From positions 70,531,345 to 70,595,344 of the forward strand of contig NC_092794.1 of assembly GCF_918797505.1 (NCBI RefSeq): DNA of 64,000 nucleotides, given 5' to 3'. Shown here piece by piece: positions 36,101 to 51,100 of the stretch. The number at the start of each line of letters is the position of its first letter. Position 1 is the stretch's first letter. The DNA comes from Bemisia tabaci. Lineage: Eukaryota; Arthropoda; Insecta; Hemiptera; Aleyrodidae. The translations under genes and the position numbers were made by a program. The notes beneath the pieces are model-generated. The model was not told where the DNA came from. It did no database searches and worked only from the letters and a program-made list of their open reading frames with translations.

Positions 36101-39100
36101 AGGGATTGATCTGTCATTCGCTATTTTGCTCACAATCAGTTTTGTGCTGAAGAAAATGATTAAGTACAGGAATATCTCTCTTTAATGGCTTGTGAAGGAA
36201 TAATAAACCACTCTATGAATGATACGTCGCGAAACTGAATTATTGGAATAAGAGGGAGCGTTCTAAAGATGTAAGCAAATAAAACTCTTTAAAGCAATGG
36301 ATGGAACATCAGGCTACATAAAGTCATATCTTGTGTAGAGGTCCATCACTTCGATAAACTCATTGCAGTTAGTTGAACGAATTAATTTAAATCAATAGTA
36401 TAAAAATTAGCTCGGTTAAATAAGATTTTTGTAACAGTGAATTGGGTAAGAGGACAGATTTTGTCAAAAGAGACGGGCAGAAGTTAACCTGCGTGAACAG
36501 GTTGCATTACTTTCACGAAAGTTGTGTAAATTCTTACCGTTGGTGGAAATTACAGTGCCTCCTGCTTCTCTGAGAATGAGAACTCCGGCTGCAATATCCC
36601 AGCTGTTCAAGTAGTTGGCATAATATGCGTCCAAACCTCCCATTGCTACGTAGCACAGAGTTAAAGCTGAGCTCCCAACTGTCCTAACCCTGAAAAAAAT
36701 TCAACAACTTTAGATGAACTTATTCTGTTATCGAGATGTGAGAAGAAAGCTGATGGGGTACTTAAAAGCCTAGATTTTAACTTAAAATGTCGACAGACGG
36801 AAAACTTGAGCGATTTAGGGGATATGTTCTGTAGCGAAAAGTGAGGGAAATTAGAAAGTCACAGCTTCGAATTATTTGGAAAAGCATTGATTTTTATTAT
36901 TTTTATATTTTTCCTGGAACCGTAAGACGAGTTCTCGACAAAATTGGGACTGCATTAGTAACACTTAATAGAAATTATTGAAACTTCATAATTTTATGAT
37001 AATACATCTCAGAAAATTACCACTCTCATTTGCTTTGATTTTTTCTTCTTGAATTTTGTAGTGATTAATTAAAATTTTAAAGTAAACTATCAACTGAAAA
37101 AGTAAGAACGTGTGCCTTCTTTCATCTCTGGAAAGAAAGAATTGAGCCCTTAGAATTTTGAACTTGCATAGAGTACAATTTATTTGTAATTTAAAAAACC
37201 GTCTCAGCTCTACAGTAGATTAACTTTCTTTTTACAGAAGAAAGAAGCTAACTGCTTGAGATTTGTAATTTTAAGTGACTCTCTTGAATATCCATGATGT
37301 TTAAACACTGACTTACCCATGAGCGACAGATACACAGGCATCAAAAGATTTCATCATCTGATTGTGCCTTGATGGATGTCGACCGTGTGATAATTCCAAA
37401 GCTAGCAATGACTTAGATAAATCTGTAATGAAAGAGAAAATAAGAAATTTTATTTTGGCTACCTCTCCTTATTTAGAATTCAAATCAGGATTCTCGTAAG
37501 TCATTGAATGACTCGATTTAACATGAATGATAGTCATTTTTTTCAAAAATCAAAAGGAGGAAAAAAGGAAACAAGAATTTTCCACCAAAAAAAAAAAAAA
37601 TTGCAACAATTTGAGAAGAATTTAACTTCTGAAGCTCAGCAGATCCTCTTTTTACTGTTCATGTTAAGAGTTAACGTGATGAAAGACTCTCCCTCTCTCC
37701 TTAAAATTTTGAACTAGGTAAATTGAAACTTTGCTCTAAAACCTGTTTGCTTTGTTTGAAAAGCACAGTGATCTGAGACGACTTTCTTTTCTAAAATTTT
37801 ACTTCGTAAATGAGGGAACAGGTTGAAAATAATTTGTATTATGAAAAATGTAAAGTGGTTTCGTAGAGTAGTATTTCTTATTTGAAATATTCTACATATT
37901 TCAGCAAACACAATAATCACTATGTAAATATTATATTCAATATTTGACCAAATTAAAAATACAAGATATTGTCGAAACCTAAAAAGCTCCGTATTTTTCG
38001 TTTCACTATAAAATCATTGAACTTGCAGACGCCTGCAAATTCTCCGTAGGTGATTATCTTAGGCTTCAACGAGGTCTTAACGTTCCGTACGTATAACAAA
38101 ATTCAGGGAGTTCTATCTGCGATTTTGTGTGGAAGATATTTAGAGTGTAATTACCTTCAGTTTTTGAAGCCCTAATAGGTTGCCCATTCAAGAATGCTCC
38201 CTGGCCCTTCTTAGCTGTGAACATTTGGTTCATAATAGGATTGTAGACGATGCCAATGACGAGTTCTTTGTTGATGGTTAAGGCCACTGAAATACAGCTC
38301 TGAGGATATCCATGCATGAAATTTGTTGTGCCGTCGATCGGGTCAATGATCCAGGTTGGATCAGATGTTAGCTCCGCTCCTGATTGACTTTCCTCAGCTA
38401 TAATTCTGAATTAGAAATGAAAGTATAAAAATTCTGTGCTCAGAAAAGATAAGAAATGTTTGTACTTGACAAAAAACTTATCTTGAAAGAAAACTGAAGA
38501 AAAACAAATCTAATTCTTGTAGTACCCATACATTTGGTTTATTTTTGTTCTTTTGATAATGAAATGTTCTGGCGCTCTCCTTAAATTGGTTATCTTCACA
38601 ATTTTACTCCCACCATTTTCTTTTCGTTTTCCTCTTAGTTTCAAGTGGTATATTTTATGATTATTTAACCGATAGGGAGGGGGGGGGGGGAGAGCGGGCA
38701 GTACACTAAAAAACTGGACTTCATATGCTTTCATGATGGGATAAACAAACAATTAGTGCTCAGAAATTGTCTTCATTAAAATCTGATATTGATGATTATT
38801 GACAGTATTTTATGCAGTTTTTCGGGGAAAAAAGCTAGACCCATTATGCAATGATCAAGGGGTGTATTAGCAATCGGTAATATGGCACATTCTTGATAAA
38901 AATCTGATAATCTCAATGATTGTGACTGTGCTGAAATACTTACTTGTGTTCAGGGAATTCCCTCAGCAATTGTTGAATTAGGTTGTCTTCTACCTTTTTA
39001 TCGAATTCTGTTACAAAATCCCAATCTACGGCTTTTGTTAAAGTTTCTTTCTTCTTTGAAAATCCATCAATCATTATCTGTAAAATAAAATAATAATAGA

Positions 39101-42100
39101 AAAAAAAAATAAAATATGAATAAATGAAAGAAATAAAAAAAATACCCAAAGTAATAAAACAGATAAAAGAAAGCAAAGCAAAAACAAAAACAAAGAAACA
39201 ATATTATATATCATTTTGAAAATACACTAAAACACATGTATGATTCCAAACAGGGAACTTTCTGACTTATTGTTAGCATAGTAGGTGAGATGAATTTCTC
39301 ATTTCCTTCTTATAAAATCGAATAAGTTTTTCTAAGAGCCTAATCATGACCCACTGGGCGATGTATCTCGAAAGAGAAGCAGGTTTCAGCAGCTGTTGCC
39401 AAATTTCATCGGAAATGTATTTTTTACTGAAGAATTGTCGCACCGAATCTTTCGAAAAATTCAGGGAATTTTCTCTTCGACATCGAGCAAACTCCCTGAA
39501 CTTTTCAAGTGAATCGGTAGGACTGTTCTCCTGTAAAAAATAACTGTTCAATGAAATATGGCAACAGCTGCGTGAATAGCTAACAATAATTTGGTTTTTC
39601 TTCTGAAAAAGTATTGCCGGTAAAATTATTAATTAAAAGCATAGCTGATCATAAGGTCGTTCTCGGTTTTATCAACATAGATTCCACCTACATACGGGCG
39701 TTGATGGAAGAGGGAGGGGGGTTAATGAAGAGTGTGTGCAGCATTCGTCTCAATTTTCGTCAAAAATAAGTATCGTGAATGGTTCAACTGGACGTATCTA
39801 TACTAAAAGGAACTATGTTGCACGCGAAACCTATGCACATAGTTCCTTTTAGCATAAATACGTCCAACTGTTGCGCAAGCAGTGGATATGAAGGAGGCAG
39901 GGTGCTACTCGGCACTAAAGGAAAAATTAACTTTGAAAATATTTTGCGACGAAAACAGGCTTTAAAAAATGGGCCTTTGAATTACACTTGTTCGTCATAC
40001 CTTGCGAGTTCTAAAAACAGGAAAAAAAAATTACGAAGAAGGCGAGGAAAAGCAGTAAAAAATTTGTTTACGTGCCGCAACACTCACTACAAAATGGAAT
40101 CGTCGGCAGCCAAAAGAATAGTTTAACTCTAAAATTGCGTAGCGTCGTTTTTAACGGAGGTGTTACGAATCTTCCTTTGTTCTCACTCCGTTTTTCAAGC
40201 TAACGTCAAAAATGTGTATCTTCATTGCAGCGTTTGAAAAGTTCTAATTATGTTTCATTTTTCCAGCGGAAAATTAACCGAACTATCATCTTGAAATTTT
40301 CTGGGAATTTTTCAATAAAGCATAGAAAATCCACAGAAAATTTTAAGGAAAACCGTCTGCTCTCTTTCTCTACAGTAAAATTTGAGCGGAGATTCCCAAC
40401 ACTGCACTCGGAAATACTTCGGCATTTGTCGACTTTAGCCACCGAATCGTGGAGATCTTAATAACGCGTCAGCCGGATAAAAAAAGGCGATAAAGGCACT
40501 AGACTCCTAGCTCATTTTAATCCAATGGAAATTCGTTCACCCATGGCACGTATCTAACACTGTTAGTCATCCCTCTACTTGTATTTGTTCGCTACGCGTT
40601 AATCACACTAAATTTTCTGGTCATTATTAGATAAGTTTACCTTTATTTGCTTGTTCAGATTTCATAACAGTTACGATATCCACGCAAGCAACCAAAGAAG
40701 GTTATTTTGGGATCCCAGCAACAAGCCTCTACCGTTCTTTTTTCACTTATGTCCCGAGTCCCGAAAACTTTTTTCTCTGCGTCAGGAAAATTCCGCAGAA
40801 ATTTGAAGCAGTGAAGTTGGCTCACTTTAAGAAATTAAAATGAAGATTTCCAAAGAATTCCAGCAAGATCGAGAACTTGAAAACACTGGAATAATGAAGA
40901 CGCGCTTTTTCCGCAGGAAAAAGCAGTGTTACTTTATTCCAACGTTTCAAAATTTTCGTTGAATTTTGCAATTCTTCAGAAAATTTACGCCCCAGGTTCC
41001 GAACTATGCGTGGTTTATCTCAAGGAGCGTGAAAAAAAGTCACCGAATATCTTACTCATATTTCCTATAAGCTGTGTGGTCGAAAAATAGAATTTCAGCA
41101 AAAATTCTGAAGCATTGCAATCAAATTACTCAACTTTGACTTTCAGCGACTTAATGCATCACGCAGACAAGCCCGAAGAGTGCCGTGATGTCCCGAAAGG
41201 CAAGAAAGAAACGAATCTTTTCAACCGGCGAAGAATAAACTTTCTTGATTTGCGTGCTTATTTACCAAAGTGCGGAATAATTTTAAATACTTCTCTAGCC
41301 TTGTAAAACTCCCAGCTTTCATCCGTCAAATGAATCTGAAATCATGTCCATGACCAAAGGCACGTGAATTCTCCATGTTCGTATTTATTTGATCTTTTCT
41401 TCTAATATATTTTCCATTGAAACTGCTGTATGTATGAGTGTCCACGGGGAATGGGATATTCGTCACAAACGCTTAAAATTGATGTTTTGATACCACAATA
41501 GAGAAGTCTTGGATGAACATGTTGGGACAAAAGGACGGTCCAAAAAAAGCGGATCAAACTTGAATCATGGCGGCGGTTTGAAGATCGTAGTTCAAAACGC
41601 ATAGTTATGGGTGAAAGCGTTTAACAATTCTAGTCAGTCACGTCTCTGAGCACAAAGCAATACTGCAACTACTATAATTATTTTATGACTAATTTTTGGT
41701 TACAATTGTGCATATTACAGGCGCAAAAATGAAGGAAACAGTTTGCCACTTTTTTTCAGGATATTAGACAGATTTTTTGGTAGAAATGTCCAAGTCCATT
41801 TTTTTTAACCCAACTCGACAAAAATCACTCTGCAGAAAATTTTACCTCCATGTACTGTAGATTCCTTCCCCGTAGACAGTCACATTTACTCAAAGTCACG
41901 TTTAAGTTTTACATCTGAAGCTGTTTTTAAACCGCTCCTTTTCCTTGACTCGTATCCGTAACGCAATCGCAGAACCCATTTTCTTTAACTAACGTAAAAA
42001 TCTGTCGTGAGAATGTCATTTTCTATCCAATACAACTCGCAATTTTTAATTTAAATTCGTATCGCGGTTTCATCAAGTTTGAAACCCCGAAAAGACCACA

Positions 42101-45100
42101 GGAAAAATTATTTTACTCAAAAATGCCATGGAAAACTGAGAAATGCTGCATGAGTATTTCAGGTAAAAGAATTGACATGTTTTCTCTTTCGGAATTCGTT
42201 TCTATCCTTTCAAGTTTCACGACCGCTCGAAAGAATCAAATCAGGAAAGCATAATGATGGAGAAATTTCCTTAATGCATGTCAGTATCATCAGAAAAACT
42301 ATTGATCGAAACATCAAAGACATTTTTGTCAAGAAAAATTTGGAAAAGTCAGAATAATTTTCTCCGGAGGCCCGAATTTTAGCCCCTGATAACACAGCCG
42401 CGAAAAATCTTGAACGCTAACGTGAGACAGAAGGGAAAACATCACGGACTTCAAGGACTATATATCGACCGTATCGAAGTTTTGAGAAAACAGATGTGAT
42501 CGTGAATTTCTCTGAGCACTCTTATCTACGTCTTTCAATTTTATTAAGGTGCAACATATTGTTTCTGAAAAGGGTTAGAAATCTGCTTTAGAATGCTGAG
42601 TATTTTTGAGGAACACGGTATTAGGAATTGCACAATTACAGCGCACGTTTACTAATAAAAGGCCTTCTCGTAGTCAAGGACATCGTCACTTACCGGCCAA
42701 ATTATCACAAGCGCTATGCGACGTTTAAAACTTTCCGCCGCCATTTTATTTTTTTTACAGAGAAATTGTTTGACGAAGCTCTCCAAAAACTTCACTAAAT
42801 TTTCCTTGTGCTGCCGATAAAATTCAGTGAAATTTTCAGACATTCAACTAACAATTTCTCCGTAAAAAAATAAAATGGCGGTGGAAATTTGTAAACGTCG
42901 CATGGCGCTTGTGATACTTTGGCCGAAATGTGACGATATCGTTTGTATTCTCTATTAGGAGCAAGCAGCTCGAGGAAGATATTTTTATCTGCGATCCTGA
43001 TCCTACGTGGAAGATTTCGAAAATTGAAAGCTCATCATTGAACCTCGCGTATTTATTCCATTACCAAAATTTCGAAGCTTAATTTCATTAAAACTGAATT
43101 TTCGCACCATGTGCACTCCTCTCTGAGCCCATCTTCTCGAGTAGGTACGAAAATGTTTCCGATATCGATTGAATTGTCGACGTTGGATGTTATCCCCGAG
43201 CAATTGAGTCATCGGTGTGGTTTTAGAATAAACACAGTTGCACACACAATGAAAAGGTTGAGCGATGAGCCATCAATTTTTGAACTATTTTGCAGGCGCA
43301 TCAAAGATGAGCAGAAAAAATGTAAAATTAGCGGCCTTCTGTAGGGGCTTCTCACCACAACGCTATATTGGCGGCAATCGATTTTCACCTTTTTCACCCC
43401 AGCACCCCCTGTTTTATTCTGACGGGGTAACACCTAAGATTTTTCAATCGAGAATTAAATGCATTTCTAGGGCAGATCTAAAACCAAATTGGGAAATGAC
43501 ATTTCGGAATCCCGGAATGAAATTTCATAAGATTTCTCTTGCAGAGGATGTTGCATACAATTGCAAGGGGTTAAGAGTATGCAACCCCTAAAAGTCCACT
43601 CTAACCCAGGAGTTCAACTCGTGCGAATATATTTTATGTTTTTATATTTTTTTCTACTTTTATTTTCTTAGGTTTCAATTGAGTTAGTTACTAAGTTAAA
43701 ACTTTCCATGCGTCTAATATTTTTTCAAATTTTTATTCAATAATTATTTTTTTTTTCAAAATTTTAATCGAGCCAGTAATTAGTTGAAACTCTCTGCACG
43801 TTTCATGTCATTCACAGGCGATAAAAATGGTCGCAATAAATTAAATAATATTTCACGAGACCCCGTCTCAAGCTTTCATTTCAGGATTTCCATTTTTACA
43901 AGATTTTACAAAAATGTTCATCTCTGGTGAGGGATGAAACAAAGTGAAAACTTTCCATGCGTTTCACTTTTTTTAATTTAACAATTATTTTTTTCAAAAT
44001 TTAATTAAATTTAAAAATGGTCGCAAAAAATTGAATAGTATTTCACCTGAGGATTTACATTTTCATTAGATTTTTTAAAATTTTGCATCTCGGGCGAGAG
44101 CCGACGACGGTGAAGATGAGGAAGTGGAAAAAATTTCGCTGCGAAAAGTGACGGAATGTTGAGAACCTACCTCGGCTGATTTCTTGACGATGGACAGGGA
44201 TTTGTTGTAGTAATTGTTCACTTCGTTGACGGACGGCATCTTGAAGGAGGGATACGCGAGTCTGGGAACGAAGGGATACGCAAGTCTGGGAAAGAAGGGA
44301 TACGCAAGTCTGAGAAAGAAGGACGGATCACGATAGAAATTTCACGAATTTGATGTTGCCGGCTAAAAATCGACGAGAGGACTGAGCCGAAGACGCAGCG
44401 CGGGGCAATTGAAATAGGTGAAGCGCGGAGGTGAATCCCCCTCCTCTCCTAGCCGGCCAGCGAACGGAATTTTTCCATTTTCCATCTTCCATCACCCCGC
44501 CCTCCCCTCGCCCCTCACGTTGCGGTATGCACCCGTGATGCAGATGAGTATCTTATCTCTTATCAATTTCGTCCACCGTTCCTATGACGTGTTTGTGGGA
44601 TTCCGTCGGTCACCTTTTACCTGTCGCCTTGTTATTGTTTACAAAGAATTTGATTCATCCTCCTGTCACAGTCGCAAGTCACACACTCTTTCGCGGGCTG
44701 TTTGTTGGAATTGAAATTGATAGACAGAGCTATAGACAAAGAAGACAATAGGAATATGGAGGGATCCTGTCGGAGGAAGCGGGTGGTTGCAATGGACAAA
44801 GGAGGTAGGTAATAGACTAACTAACGGCAACCCACGAGAGACACCAGCCGCCTTAGTCTATAAGAGCCACCCATTTCAACCAATAGGATTGATTCATACT
44901 CCCTCAGTCTTCTTTGTCCATAGCTTAATGTATCAATTTTCAATTGGAAATTGGTAGAAAAAGCTATAGACAAAGAGGACAAGGGACGGAGGGATCATAT
45001 TGGTGGAAGCGGGTGGTTGCAATGGACGAAGAAGGTAGGCAATAGACTAACTAACGGTAGCCCACGACGGACCCTATAGTTAGTCCATTCTTTTTTTTTT

Positions 45101-48100
45101 CTTCGTCTGTAGGAACTACCATGTCAACCAATAGGATCGCTTCATTCTCCCTATGTCTTCTTTGTCTATCGTTTTGTCTGTCAATTTCAACAATCAGCCC
45201 GCAGTGCCTTTTTTCTTCGTTTCACGGTTACACCATCTCTCCGCTTCTTTTAAAGAGAGGGCTGTTTGTGCCTAGGTTTTTGATACCTCGAGTGGTATCC
45301 ATAGGTCTTCATAGTTAGGAGCAAACTTCCTTTAACCATTTTGATCACAATCAAACTGCACAGCATCAGCTTCGAGAACCGCGTTTGCTGTTGAGGTCTC
45401 AAATTTTGTTGGTTTGGTGTGAATTATTAAATTGTGAGTTTTTCAGACCTAGGCCCCTTTCCCACTGGTTACAATCTTATATTGAGAAAGAAGCAATTGG
45501 TTTCCATCGACTTAAGTTACTTTTTCTGGGGATGTTTAAATCCCCTACTCTGAGGAGTCATGATTTTTTATTATTTTAGTCTGATTGGATTTGAAACAAA
45601 ATTACTGAACATGTTTTACCTGATCTAGGCATACGCAATCGGAAGTTTGAAATGCATCGATAAATGCATAGGTGCCTGTTCTTTTATTTTCTCTCTGTCT
45701 CTTCCTGATGCTTCCCTCTTTTAAGTCGGTCCTCTTTTTAGGTAGGAGAAATATGGACGAACTAAAGAGGTCTTTTTTACCCTTAAAAATTAATTAGTAA
45801 TGCATGTGTGGAATTTATTGCTCTAAAAAATGCAGTTATTTTTGCGTTAACAGTTGAAAATTGTTATTCGGCTCTGCCATCGTTTTCAAATTGAAATCTA
45901 AAAATTGTGCATCCATTTTTGATGAAAATTTTCACTCCGATAAACGTGTCAACGTTTAGGCTTGATATAAAAAAATACGCCGCAAATATTTGCGTTCTAT
46001 TATTCGCATTATGCTTCGTCGAGGTCGTAGATAAATCGAGAAAGTAAATCACTTTTTGACGGCGAACATTTTGGATGCGTCAGAGACTTTTTGCGTGATG
46101 TTTGCAGAAATGTTGTCTTTTCCTCTCACGATTTCTACTTCTTTAGCCCGGTTCAACGCTACAAGTCCCAATCGCGTTTCGTTGGATGCGTCAAATTCAT
46201 TGAAACCACGAATCTCGTCCGACAAAGGGAGCCAAATTACTAAAAAGTTTTCGGATCTCTAAAAGATTTTTTGTATCTCACACGGTGATTAAAGTTCTAC
46301 TTCGTGTTTTTCGCATGCGATCCAATGCGTTGCTGATTTCCTCGTGTTGAAAAAAGCACGGTTTCCATCATAGCTGAAAAAATTGAACGGTTATTCCGCC
46401 TCACTTTTTTAACTTGTGTTTGCCCCGAGCAGTGACGTCAGTTAGAAAAAGGCGGGGAGCTGGCACTCCCTCCCTATTCTTTCATAGAATTGATTTCAAA
46501 AGATGGAAAAGATCGGATCTGCAAGTAAAAAGTTCCTCCCCCCGCCCCCTCCCAATGTCGAAGGTTCTGCTCGAATGACGCCACTGGCAGTCAAACCTTT
46601 TAATTTTCACGCTTTTTCATTTTATTTTTTTTAGATTATTCCGAACATGAACAAATCTTCGCATTAAAATACTAAAATTTTTGCGAATGAGTCACTTTTT
46701 TTGACGCACATTTCCTGCCTCCGCTTTTCGCATTTGAGCTCAGACACGCTCAGGTTCGAAAATCCGTGCAAGGATCCACGAGAGAAGCGGATTTTTGTGA
46801 CATTTTTTTGAAATTTTATTTACAGACTGTCACAGGGTTGCCACAGTCAGGGAATATCGGGAAATGGCAGAGAATTTTTAAACATCAGGGAAAAACCTGG
46901 AAGTGTCAGGGAATAATCGTAATCGTTCAGTCACCTTTATTCGCTCTCTGGAATGGGCTTGACTTTCGAGTTTGCCTGAAAACTACTTCTAATTATTTCT
47001 TTTTAATCATCCGGCATATCTTCATTTGTCAGGGAATTTCATCAAAATGTGTCGGAAAATCAAGAAATTTCATTTTTCGAAACTCTGTGGCAACCCTGTA
47101 CGTCAATATCATCCCTCTCTGTCGATCGGAAATAAATCTCGGCGAGCGTGTACTTAACGCGGAATGTGGTAGAGAATCTTTTCTTATGACAATGACTTTC
47201 TGTTGCTGATTTGATCGGCGTTTCAGCATGTCGATTGACAGGAATTACAATTCAGGAAGGTGTGTCGATGCCTATTTCCAAATGATAGCGCGCGTAACGT
47301 GCCATATATGAACTGCATTTTGCAATTTGGACCTATAAATGCTGGCTCATCTGAATAAACACTTACGTGCATAGGGAAACTAATGGCACATACGTTGTTT
47401 TTAAACCGGCCCGGAATTTATAGTTCCTAATTGCAAAATGTAGTCCATATGTAATTGCCCTTGCCTGAACGGTCAGTAAAATCTTCCAAAAATCTTCTTC
47501 CTAGAGATTGCGTATCGTCACCTTTCGGCCAAAGTATCACAAGCACCATGCGACGTTTTTTCCGCCGTCATTTTGTTTTTTTACCGAGAAATTGGTCAAC
47601 GAAGCCGTCCGAAAATTTCACTGAATTTTCCTTTGTTCTGCCGAAAAAATGCAGTGAAATTTTCAAACAGATTCAACCACTCGGTAAAAAAATAAAATTG
47701 TCAAAAAAATGTTCAATAAAATTGTCATTGGTGCAACTGACATTCAGTAATTATTTTTAGTAATTTAAACTTTCGTAAGTGAGAACCGTGCCTCCAACTC
47801 AGCTTTTAATCTCGTCGGCTCATATTATTTCATCGCAATGCTGGAGAGAGTTTTTCTCTTTTTTCAAATCGAAATGTTTCACCTGAAATAGTTCACCACT
47901 CAAAAACCAGCGAAGCCTCAGCGAAGCGAGGCGAGGCAAAAAGTCGGGGAGGAGAAATGCCGTTTTAAGAGAAAAGAACGTATAAAGTTCGTGTGTTGCC
48001 AAATTTCTTTCGGTAAAATACGAATTTTCCGGAAAACTTGTGAGACTTTTTCGTCCGATTTTCCAGAGGATTTTCCGAGCCATGTAATCTCAAGTTTCAA

Positions 48101-51100
48101 GTAGAAATGCGCATTGCTTGTCTCAAAAATTAACATTTTAGATGGGAAAATGTGGCAACTCTCGGATGTTGATACGGCGTTTTTCCTTAGCAAGGCGGAG
48201 AAGCCTCTCGTAGTTTTTCTCGTCATCAAAATGAAAGTGATGCATTTTATTTTGATTTTGAAGGTCGTTCTAAGCGTCATACAATGATGCGGAGGCTGGG
48301 TTTGGGGAAAACTTTGCGCAAGCCCTGCCGCAAATGAAGGTCTAAAGCCGTGGTACAAATAGTAACGTAGCGTTTCTCCCTCTTTTGTATGTGTATGACC
48401 ATTCGCGGGAAAAGGACCTCACACGTAGGTCAAATCTCCAGTGGGACGATTTTTGTCGGATTTAGTCGAAAAATCGAATCTTGAGATGGCAACGAAAATT
48501 CTCTCAATATACGTCCTGTGGAAAAATTTGATAACGATTTCTACCCATGATGTTGGTTTAGCCGGAAAATGCGAAGACAGCGTTGCCATAGTCAGGGGAA
48601 ACCGGGGAATTTCAGGGAATTTTAAAAAGTCAAGGAATAAGACGAAAATATTAGAGAAAATATCAAGTCACCTTTATTTGCTTTTTAGAATGGGTTTGAC
48701 GTTTCAAACATCAAATTTTACCGGAGAACTATTTCCAATCATCTTTTTTTTATCCATCTGGCATTTATTCAATTGGCAGGTTTTACCAAAATGTGTCAGG
48801 GAAATCAGGGAAATGTCAGGGAATTTAATTTTTTAAATTCTGTGGCAACCCTGTAGAAGTAGCCCTAGTAATTTTAGAAACAAGCTCACCCTTTCAGAGT
48901 TTTTGAAGACCAAGATCTCCTTTTCCGTGGTCGGTTACCTATCGATGGCGAAACCATCAAACCACGGATCTCTATAACAGTGTTTGAAAATTTCCGCTTA
49001 TTTTTTATTTTTTAAAGAGAACATTCCTCGATTTTTCGCCTTACATTTTTATAATGAATATGTCGAAAGATCGAAGTGAAGTCAAATGAAATTTTTGGCG
49101 AAAAGAAGCACTTACTAGGCCTTTTCTTCCTCCTTCTTTTAAAGAAAAGTGAAATATGCAACGTCGCTAAACGAGATACGCGTGGTTTGGCTCTTTTATC
49201 ATCGTGTATATTTCAGACAGATAGCGAGGGGCATCCCCTTCATTGTTGCCTCAACTTTGAGGGCTTATCTGGAGCTTTGGAGTTCGTTTTAGTGAAAACC
49301 AGCGGCACCATTGTGTTTTTCACGCAATTTTACGCAAGGAAAGTTCTAAAATCGCGAATCCCCCTTACACGCAAGAGCTCCGTTGCAAGCGACTCTGACA
49401 TGTACTGTCGTGCTAAGGAAGATCGCCGTATGAACATTCGAGAGGTGGCAAATTTCTTCGGATAAAACATGTATTTCTTAGGAAAGTTATACACATTTTT
49501 CCGTGAAATTTTCAGATGTTTTAGATCAAATTGCGACCAAAATTATCTGAAAAATTTGACAAAAGAATATTAACAATTTTTCCAGTAAATTCGGTTTTTA
49601 TTAAAGGAGATCTGACAACGTCTAAGGCTCATACGGCGTTTTTCCCCAGCACGGCAGTGTAGTATAGTCCCCGCGAATGCTGCTCGGTTCTGTTTAATTG
49701 AGCACTTGCGATCTTCACCTATTTTCAATCGTGTGCTGCTCAATGAATGTTACCTACACTGCCGTGCTAAGGAAAAACGCCGTATGAACCTTCAGGCGTT
49801 GCCGAATTTCCTTCGGTAATTCACAAAATTTCAGGAAAAGTTGTAAATATTTGTCCTCTAATATTTCAGGAAATTTTGTTCGCAATTTCACCTAAAGATT
49901 CTGAAAATTTAAAGGAAAAATATTCATACATTTCCTCAAAAATACACATTTTATCGGAGGAAATTTGGCAACCCTCGAATGTTCATACGGAATTTTTCCT
50001 TAGCACGGCAGTACAGACTGATTTAGTGGCTAGCATTCGATATCTCGCCTTCAAATTGTACCGCCCTTCAAAAGCGTGGTGAAGCGATCTATATCATAAT
50101 AGTCCATTTGTTTCTGGGTGGAACCATCGATTGTACCAAATATCGAACAATCAGCCACTAAATTAGTTTACAGCAGAATATCGCCAATACCTAAGTCTTT
50201 TCGAAACTTCCTCTCGGTGAAAAGAACTGGGCGCGTGGGCTCCGAACAATGGCGTGGCGTGCTTTGCGATGTATCGATTGTTCTGCCATTTAAACCTATG
50301 GTAAAGAATCGATTATTAAGGTGTTCGCTGCGAACACCCTGATTATCGATCCTTTTCCATAGGTTTAAATGGCATAACAATCGATATATCGCAAAGCACG
50401 CCACGCCACTGGATCCGAAGTCCATGCTACATAAATTTCTGAAGTTTTTGGCTCGTGCATCCGAAAACTTTAGGTCCAGCCGCTATAATTCGGGTTGCAC
50501 TTTTAAAGTATTGCAGTCATTTTTTTTTTATGCTTGATTCTTGTAGATTAGCTTAGAACAATAAGATCCGTTCAATCAGCAACTTTTTACACTAACTGAG
50601 GCATCGCGACTCGAAAAACTCGCTTTTTGACGTCATTCACCGCGGTAGTGACACCCTTAGTTTCTTCTATATTGGATTCATCAATTAGCAATGCGCACAT
50701 ATGTACTGGTTGCTCGACTTAAAACACGGACTAAACCTAGGTGGAAGAAACCAAGGGTGTACCGTGGTTAATGACGTCAAAGATCGAGTTTTTTAAAGCG
50801 CTGATATCTCCATTAATATTAAACGTAGAGAATTTCTGTTTGGGCAAATCTTAGTATTTTTAGCTTATCCACAAGAATCAAGCATCAAAACGCGACTTTT
50901 TGACCAGCGCAACTGACCTATTGAGCCCTCTAAAAAAGCTAAAAATTAGCCCTTTTTGGATATAATTTTGCGTTGTAGAGCTTCTCCCTCGATGACTCAT
51001 AAGAGGATCTCTCCTGCGGGCTGATTATTGAAAGTGATAGACAAAGCAATAGACAGAGAGGACAAAAGGGATATGGAGGGATCCTATTGGTGGAAGCAGG

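Noticed and set aside
46766..47209. 147-codon ORF in the brm intron
   Set aside because: Largely the CAGGGTTGCC-family MITE at 46833-47098.
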